A DNA stretch of 64,000 nt, taken from Histomonas meleagridis (Eukaryota > Parabasalia > Tritrichomonadida > Dientamoebidae). The position numbers and the translations under genes were made by a program. Below, piece after piece: positions 57,578 through 64,000 of this stretch (its first letter is position 1; every line of letters begins with the position of its first letter). Location: positions 682,001 to 746,000 of the forward strand of contig WSYJ01000157.1 of the NCBI GenBank assembly GCA_020186115.1, read 5' to 3'. The notes beneath the pieces were generated by a model that worked only from the letters and a program-made list of their open reading frames with translations, was not told the origin of the DNA and made no database searches.

Positions 57578-57656
57578 ATCAAAGTTATACAATTATTTGT
57601 AGTCGTTGATTGTCATTTTAAGCCAAACATAAAAATATTTATTTAAAAATAAGTTA

Positions 57657-57666
57657 TTTTTTATTA
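57657..57666 (-). terminator. TAATAAAA at the stop of ankyrin gene B
   Basis: On the minus strand the terminal ankyrin module ends TAA (57666-57664), directly followed by TAAAA. TAAA overlapping or next to the stop codon is the usual trichomonad poly(A) signal, which suggests this is a real transcript end. Confidence 0.6.
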
Positions 57667-58999
57667 ATTTCCTGATTTTTCCGATTTTTCAAGAAGTAAT
57701 TTCTTTATCTCTGGATAATCTTCAGCAAATTTAAGAGCTGTACCAAATGATTTAAATAATTTCCAAGTATAATTTTGAAATATAAAATTACTAAAGCAAA
57801 TTTTAAATAAAATATCTTAACATCTTTGGTAGTTATATCAATTCCTTTTTGTTCAAGAAGTAATAGAACTATTTCTATGTTACCATTTTTAACAGCATAG
57901 ATAAGTGCTGTTCGAAATATATTATATAATTTCCAAATTTTATTTTTAAATATCAAATTATAAAAGTAATCATTAAATAAAACTTATAAATATCCTTAAT
58001 ATTGATATCAATTTCTTCTTGATCAACAAGAACTTCAACAACATCTGTTTTATCATTTTCAGATGCACAAATAAGTGCTGTTTGAAATATTTTGGATAGT
58101 TTCCAAATATTATTAGAAAACTTTGATATCTTATAACAAACATTTAATAAAATTATTATATATTTATCGCATTAATATCAACTCCATTTTCTAAAAGCAA
58201 TTCAACCATTTCGAAGTAACCATTTTTAGACGCACGAATAAGCGGTGTATCAAATAATTTGAATGATTTCTAATTATTATTTTGAAACATTAAAATATTA
58301 AAATAAGTTCGAAATAAAATAAATAAAAATCTTTATTATTAACATCTATTATTTTATGTTTAAGAAGAATTTCAACTTCATCATAAAAATTACATGCAAC
58401 AGCATAATTAAGTGCCGTCCAAAATAATTTAATTAAGTTCCATATATTATATTCAAATCATAACTTATTAAAATAAACAAAAATTAAAACAAAAAAATAT
58501 TTTGTATATTAACATCAGTTCCTTCTTGTTCTAGTAATAATTTGACTATTTCTAAATAATTATTTTTTACTGCTTTTATAAGTGCAGTTTCTAATCAGAT
58601 AAATAAATTTCAATTTTTATTTTAAAACTTCAAATTTATAAAATATATATAAAATATAACTAATGAATATCTTGAGCATTAATATTAATTCCTTTATGTT
58701 CAAGAAGTAATTTAACGATTTCTAGATTACCACTTACAGTTGCTTTCATAAGTGCTGTGTTAACATGAATTATTATGATATTTTATCAAATTAATAAAAC
58801 AAACTTCAAATAAAACATATAAATTTTTATTTCAGCATTAACATCAATTTCTTCTTGTTCAAGAAGTAATTTAACAATTTCTGTATATCCATATTTAGAT
58901 GCTTTCATTAGTGCTGTTTTAAAAAATAAAAAAAATTTCCAAATATTTTTTTGAAATATGAAATTATTAAAACAAATTAAAAACATAATAAATAAATAC
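57664..58999 (-). repeat. Array of 8 ankyrin modules with 8 spacers (mostly 170-bp period)
   Basis: Landmarks lie at 57733, 57903, 58073, 58240, 58410, 58580, 58750 and 58909: six steps are 170 or 167 bases and one is 159. The 167 step reflects a three-base deletion inside the coding part of module 5; the 159 step reflects a 75-nt spacer. Modules are intact despite sequence divergence of both modules and spacers. Confidence 0.88.
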
Positions 59000-60215
59000 T
59001 TCTAGCATTAATATCAATTCCTTGTTTTAGAATATATTCAACAAGTTCAATATTTCCTGATTTTGAAGAGAAGACCAAAATGTTTTTTGGAATTTTATAG
59101 TTTAAAATAAGATGTTTTACAAGATATAAGTTTCCATTTTTAGCTGATTCATTAATAACATAATCTTCGATTTTCTCATCACCTAAAAATGAAAAAATTT
59201 CATAATTTTCATTTTGAACACAATAATATTTCAAATAACAAGTAGACTTAGTATCAAGCCCATTTTCATAAAGATAATGAAAGATATCATTTTGATGGAA
59301 TTTAATAGCTGTTTTAAATGCATCTTCAAATGATAAATGGTTTTGTTCACATAAATGAATAATTTCAAGATTTCCACCTGCAATTGCATATTTACTTGCA
59401 TTTTTTGGATCTGCACCATTTAAAAATAAATGCTTAAAACATTTAATTGATCCAAAAAATGCTGCATAATCAATTAATGTTGTATTTTCTTTATTAATAA
59501 AAGAACATTTTTCATAGAGCGATGGTTCAATTGTTTGATCGATATTAAATTTTGTTTGCGATGTTATTTCTTGAAGTTTTTCTATTTCATCATTTCTAAT
59601 TATTTTACAAATTTCATTTGGATTATGTTCTTCTTTTAAATATTTCTTATGAGCTTTCCAATCATTCTTTGAAAGCTCTTCATAATTATCTAAAAAAAAT
59701 TTGGTTTCTTGAAATGGATCATTAAACAATATATCTAAGAATTCATCAGTAATTCCTTTGCGATGGTGCATAAAATAAAAAGATTTAAGTTGTGTTATAT
59801 TTCCATCAATTAGTTTTCTCTCAATCATTTTTTCAATTATAGTGTACGCTTCATTTTTCCTAATTCCATATAAGAAATCAGTAAAAATTTTAATGATATC
59901 GGGATTGTTTTCGTTCATTTCTGTTTCTTTTGTTTGAATTAATTTTAAATAATTTAAATATATATCAATTACATTCTTCCCACAATTAATTGCTTTGTAA
60001 ACCATATTTTTGATAACAAAATTAAATGAAATAGGAAAACTAGAATCAAACAAATCCAGAGTTTGTTGTGTTGCTGATTCAATATTTTCTTCAGTTAAAT
60101 TAAATATGACTTGCTCAAGTGATGTTAGTAGGATCATGTATTTATCTTGAGGTTTGGAGTTACCTTTTTCCATATAGTAATTATGTTGTGACATAATTTT
60201 TAATTCTATGCGCAT
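57664..60215 (-). CDS. DUF3447/ankyrin protein B, with ankyrin modules split by 86-nt spacers
   Basis: Start at ATG 60215 (an alternative ATG at 60194). The first exon, 60215-59000, is a paralogue of gene A (SLYEKCSFINKEN, LIDYAAFFGSIKCFKHLF, YAIAGGNLEIIHLCEQNH) and ends GIDINAR. Unspliced, the frame ends at 58977. Eight modules follow at 58913-58830, 58754-58671, 58584-58501, 58414-58331, 58244-58164 (81 nt, one codon shorter), 58077-57994, 57907-57824 and 57737-57664, separated by spacers of 86, 75, 86, 86, 86, 86, 86 and 86 nt. The last module carries the stop TAA with TAAAA after it. Removing the spacers gives one frame of 624 residues. Function unknown; ankyrin repeats bind proteins. Sequence of modules is more diverged than in gene A. 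Confidence 0.72.
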
Positions 60216-60313
60216 ATAGAATATTTTCAGAATATCTGGAAAAAGTTGTTATTCACAATTTTATAGAAAATAAAATGACTTTACTCTAACCTCCTGAAAT
60301 AATAAAAAATTAA

Positions 60314-61361
60314 TTATGGATTTAATGAGTCTTCCAACGTCATTTCTTTCTTTGTATATCTTTTGATTAGAAAGATCGATCTGATTATAATTCCTGCTAC
60401 AACAACAACCGAAGCGATAACAATTGCAGCGATTTCTTCTTTCTTTAGTGTATTTTTTGGATAATAATTACCAATGATTGTAACTTTATCTTTTATCTCA
60501 TCATCTATTTGTGTTTGTGAATATAATTGCGAATGAAACATTATTTGGTAATTGCAAATTTCCTTTTTCTCCTTTTACAAGAAGAGAATTAACTTTAACT
60601 GTTTCATTTAAATAATATCCATCAGTAAAATATTGTGAAATAAGAGGTGAAGCACCTGTAGCATTTTGTGTTGCCATTGAAGTTCCATCAAACAAAACCA
60701 AATCCTCCTTCATGTAATTTGAATCATTAGAACCATGATTTATATCAGGTATAGATTTTGTTATAAATAAAAGAACCAGGCGCCATTATATTCCTGTATA
60801 TAAAAGAATATTCGGATTAAGACCTATTTGAAATTTATGGAGAGTTTCTGAATCAACATCAAAAACATATGCAGGTGTTTGATAATTAGTACCTTAATAA
60901 GCAAACAATTGATAAAAATGTTCAAAATTATTTTAATATTCTTGATATTCTTCATAACCTAAGTAAACTAATAGAGAAGATCTGTTTGGTAACGTAAAAT
61001 CATAAATAGAGAAAAAAAAATTATTCTTTTAAACTCATTGATTCTAAAGATGGCTAATTATACATGTAAAATAGATTAAATTCATTTTTTCCTCACTGAT
61101 TAAAATTTTAGCATTTTGAAAATTATAAACTTTATCAGAAGCAGCAATTGACAATGCATTTTTTGCTGATGACGGAGAGAAAATTGAATAACCAAGTATT
61201 TTCTGTGCTTCATTTCCTGATGCATATAAAAATAGACAACTTTCTCCTGCCAAATCCTCAAAAATTACAGAATCAAATAAAAACCGTAATTCTATAATAG
61301 ATTCATCTTCTTCATTTCGCCAAGAATTTGAATAAACATGTAAATTTGAATCTAATAACAT
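60314..61361 (-). pseudogene. Decayed subtilisin-like serine protease (S8)
   Basis: Fragments in different frames line up along one strand: SNSW and SPSSAKNALSIAAS (61361-61044), then a segment with APG, and GTSMAT (60501-60713; the catalytic Ser motif), then a hydrophobic membrane helix and short basic tail (60541-60314). This is the order of trichomonad subtilisin-like proteases, which end in a single membrane segment. The Asp and His catalytic regions are missing from the 5' end, and there are stops and frameshifts at several points, so it cannot make an active enzyme. It sits directly upstream of ankyrin gene B, head-to-tail on the same strand. Confidence 0.85.
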
Positions 61362-61848
61362 TACTGTTTGTTCTTTAGGTCTTGTGAAAAAGGGGTTAGA
61401 AGGTAAAAAATATACTAAAATGGTTGGCTATAAAATCAATATTAGTATTTGTAAATTTGCCCTTTTTCCCCAAAAATTTAAGACATTTTATTATCAATTG
61501 AACAAGCTGCACGTATACATATCTTTTTCGATCAGAAAAATTTTTATATTATTGAACCAAAATTTTGGTTATTCTATTTTGATTATTTGATTATTATTTG
61601 ATAATACTTAATGTAGCAGCTTCTCCTTTGGTAATTCAGGCTTGTTAAATAATTATTTAGTTAAATAATTGCTAATAATGAAAGAAAAATATTTTTCTTT
61701 TTTATTTGAAAAATAAGAAAAAACGCAACTGCCTTTCATGGTACATAAATTATTTTTCTTATTATCACTTAGAATAACAAATCTTTTGCTTTAATTTTTT
61801 CGTAATCGTTTTTTTTGAAGATCGGAAATAAACAAAAAGTGACATTTT
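61362..61848. other. Intergenic
   Basis: About 490 bases between the protease remnant and the acyl-CoA synthetase gene. Possibly holds the lost 5' part of the pseudogene; no Asp or His protease motif recognised. Confidence 0.4.
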
Positions 61849-63738
61849 ATGAAGATAAGGAAATCTCCTCAACGTTGGATTGATCAAATTGAAAGCTATC
61901 CAAAAAGCATAAAAACAATGCAGGATTTTTATTTTTGGACTGATAAAAAGCATGGTAATAGACCCTACGTTGGGCGTATCATAAATGATAATCAAGTTGT
62001 TTGGACAACAAGGCATCAAATCCATGAACAAGCAATGTCTCTTGGTACTTCTCTTGTAGAAATTGGTCTTAAACCTGGAGATAGACTTGGAGTCTATTGT
62101 GAAAATCGTATTGAATCTGTTATTTTCCTTGAAGCAGCACAAATCTATGGATTTAATATTGTTTTTGCATTTGATTCATCTCTTGAAGCTTATGGTAGTT
62201 TTATTTTTTCTGATTCAGAAACTTCAATTCTTTATGTATCACCTCTTAAAAGTCGTAATCTTAATCATATTTTCAAGGGCGGTCTACCACATCTTCACAC
62301 CCTCATTCTAAACGAGCATATTGATCAATCCTATAAAATTAAAATTCCCAAAAACGTTAAACAAGTTCTTCTTGAACCTCTTCTTCATAAAACCGAATAC
62401 ATCCTTCCTCCTTTAATAGTTCCTGAAGACATATGTACAATTTGTTATTCGTCTGGTACAGTTGGTGCACCTAAAGGTGTAATGTTATCACATCATGTAA
62501 TGTTATATGCAATATATACGATTACAGCATCTGTGAATGCTCGTGAGTGGATTATACATGTATCATTTCTTCCACTAGCTCATATTCTTGAACGAATTAC
62601 AGTTGGAGTAATAATGTTTTCAGGTGGAAGAATTGTTTTCGCTCGAAATAATTTTGGAACTGCGTTTGAAGACATGAAAATCGTCCACGCAACCGCAGGC
62701 CCGAATATTCCATTTGTACTACAAAAACTTCATACAACTATAAAAGAGAAAAGTTGTCAAAATAAATTTTCTCAATTTGCATTAAAAACCGCTCTTTCGA
62801 TTCAGAGCTTTACGAGAAAACTGGGATTCAGGAGCAGAATTGCGGATTCATTAGTTTTTGACCCTATTAAAAAGGCTTTAGGTGGATGTCTTGAATGGTT
62901 CGTAGTTGCTGGTGATACTTTTTCAGCTAATGTTCATCAAGAACTTTCAGATATTCTTGATATTGATTTGATCACTATATATGGACTTTCAGAATGTGGT
63001 GGTCCTGCATCTATTTCAGATCGCTACGACATTGTTCCTGGTACTGTAGGTTGTGTAGCTCCATATGTCAATATATCAATTTCACAAAATCAAGATATTT
63101 ATCTTAATGGCAACACTATGTTCTCCGGGTATTGGAACAACCCATCCATTACATCCAAGAGCTATAAAGGTGGTATGTTTAGTACTGGTGACAAAGGATA
63201 TGTTGATCCCCATGGCTATCTAATTGTTACTGGACGCTCATCCGACATCTTTGAATATGAGCCAGGTGTCCAGCTTGCATTACCATATTTAAGTTTTGCA
63301 TATCAAAAATCGCGATATGTCAATCAAATCTTTATCTACCCATATGCTAAGCGGAAGTGTCTTTTAGCCATAATAGTGCCCAAGAAATCCATTGTCGAAT
63401 ACGCAATGTCCGCAACAATTAACGATGACGAAACACTGGAAAAACTCAGCCGCGAGCAGCGCTACACCGAATGGGCGCGGAAGTACTTGCGCAGCTACGC
63501 GCGCTACGAGAAGTTGCCAAGCGTTGCGTACTTGGCTGCCATCCGGCATGTGGGAAAGCAGTTCTCGATCGAGGACGGGCTGCTGACGCAAACGGGCAAG
63601 CAAAGGAGAAAGGAATTTATAAAGAAATTCGAAAGTGATATCGAAGACATGAAGAAAGAAGTCGACGAAAGAAGAGAAAGGAAGAAATTGACGGACGACA
63701 TGCTGGAGTATGACGACGAAAAAGATGAAGATGTGTAA
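61849..63738 (+). CDS. Long-chain acyl-CoA synthetase-like AMP-forming enzyme
   Basis: 629 residues. The adenylate-forming P-loop is YSSGTVGAPKGVM (200-212), followed by a Trp/His-rich fatty-acid region, FLPLAHILERI, YGLSECGG (motif with Glu) and STGDKGYVDPHGYL with the hinge region GRSSDIFEYEPG. The C-terminal catalytic-Lys region is LLTQTGKQRRKEF. The enzyme activates fatty acids with ATP and CoA for lipid uptake and remodelling, important because trichomonads scavenge fatty acids. Departures: the hinge is GRSSD instead of DRKK, and the GE after it is absent, so substrate or catalysis may differ. The last 60 residues are strongly basic/acidic, and codons there are GC-rich. Confidence 0.88.
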   Translation: MKIRKSPQRWIDQIESYPKSIKTMQDFYFWTDKKHGNRPYVGRIINDNQVVWTTRHQIHEQAMSLGTSLVEIGLKPGDRLGVYCENRIESVIFLEAAQIYGFNIVFAFDSSLEAYGSFIFSDSETSILYVSPLKSRNLNHIFKGGLPHLHTLILNEHIDQSYKIKIPKNVKQVLLEPLLHKTEYILPPLIVPEDICTICYSSGTVGAPKGVMLSHHVMLYAIYTITASVNAREWIIHVSFLPLAHILERITVGVIMFSGGRIVFARNNFGTAFEDMKIVHATAGPNIPFVLQKLHTTIKEKSCQNKFSQFALKTALSIQSFTRKLGFRSRIADSLVFDPIKKALGGCLEWFVVAGDTFSANVHQELSDILDIDLITIYGLSECGGPASISDRYDIVPGTVGCVAPYVNISISQNQDIYLNGNTMFSGYWNNPSITSKSYKGGMFSTGDKGYVDPHGYLIVTGRSSDIFEYEPGVQLALPYLSFAYQKSRYVNQIFIYPYAKRKCLLAIIVPKKSIVEYAMSATINDDETLEKLSREQRYTEWARKYLRSYARYEKLPSVAYLAAIRHVGKQFSIEDGLLTQTGKQRRKEFIKKFESDIEDMKKEVDERRERKKLTDDMLEYDDEKDEDV

Positions 63739-64000
63739 ATAAAAATAGAAATTTATTAAAATGTATTAAAAAATTACAAAAATACAAATCTATAAAACTC
63801 GAGCTTTAAAATGTTGGCATTTCACACACTAATATTAAAATACGGCAATAGTCTCGTGAAAATCATATACCATTTGAGAGTTCAACGAATGAAAACTATT
63901 GTAAGAATCATCTTCCTTCTAATTCAAATGCAAATTTAATAAACAAAAAGCATTAGAAGGAAAATTAATTCTTAGATCTTTTTTATTTTATCTAATACAA
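63739..64000. other. Downstream intergenic with 11-bp hairpin
   Basis: About 260 bases after the acyl-CoA synthetase. TTCCTTCTAAT (63913-63923) and ATTAGAAGGAA (63952-63962) form an exact 11-bp stem with a 28-base loop. No gene. Confidence 0.5.

Noticed and set aside
1-64000. tRNA, rRNA, CRISPR arrays or transposases
   Set aside because: No B-box-like tRNA signal outside coding sequence, no rRNA-like stretch, no regular repeat-spacer array with unique spacers, and no transposase motif. The 170-bp ankyrin array is coding in its modules and its spacers are similar to each other, unlike CRISPR.

Overview
The window looks like a parabasalid (trichomonad) nuclear genome, most like Tritrichomonas or Trichomonas. 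It is AT-rich and densely packed, with almost entirely intronless genes on both strands. Short 5' leaders carry TCA-type initiators and TAACGGT-like boxes, and many stop codons overlap a TAAA poly(A)-like signal. The one clear spliceosomal intron (49632..49696) has the family-typical ends GTATGT and CTAACACACAG. Species is inferred, not proven. All starts are placed at ATG codons; several longer open frames begin at GTG or TTG and were trimmed.

Layout. 0-10 kb: a large helical protein, a RING/coiled-coil protein, a Rab GTPase, a three-repeat Myb factor, a TRIC-like membrane protein and a type I surface protein. 10-22 kb: an armadillo-like protein, an HP1-like chromo protein, an importin-beta-like protein and a 1809-residue protein ending in an I/LWEQ actin-binding domain. 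22-41 kb: a giant PH-BEACH-WD protein, LSG1, a CK1-like kinase, an ANTH clathrin adaptor, a GT31-like glycosyltransferase, a Ras-like GTPase, a second armadillo-like protein, a very hydrophobic protein, a degenerate Ras-like protein and a kinase. 41-50 kb: a GT-C-like membrane protein, a Siw14-like phosphatase, the NEDD8 E1 subunit UBA3, a small unknown gene, a methyltransferase and an intron-containing AMPK/SNF1-like kinase. 51-64 kb: two paralogous DUF3447/ankyrin genes around actin and an LRR-ADP-ribosylglycohydrolase fusion, then a decayed subtilisin-like protease and an acyl-CoA synthetase.

The most unusual structure is in the two ankyrin genes (51042..53533 and 57664..60215, both minus). 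After an ordinary N-terminal exon, each continues as single ankyrin repeats of about 28-30 codons, separated by non-coding spacers. Fourteen of 15 spacers are exactly 86 nt; one is 75 nt. The 15 modules have no internal stop or frameshift. The last module of each gene has its own in-frame stop, and in the second gene the stop is followed by TAATAAAA. Removing every spacer leaves one continuous frame in each gene (629 and 624 aa). The spacers do not have the canonical trichomonad splice motifs and only partly follow GT-AG, so they look like a new kind of small, repeated intron-like insert in a lineage known for very few introns.

Most genes are single and unlinked in function. Shared themes are membrane traffic and signalling (Rab, Ras-like, ANTH, BEACH, kinases), the actin cytoskeleton (actin, I/LWEQ protein) and chromatin/transcription (Myb, HP1-like). 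Several intergenic inverted repeats are listed as possible structured RNAs or protein-binding sites.
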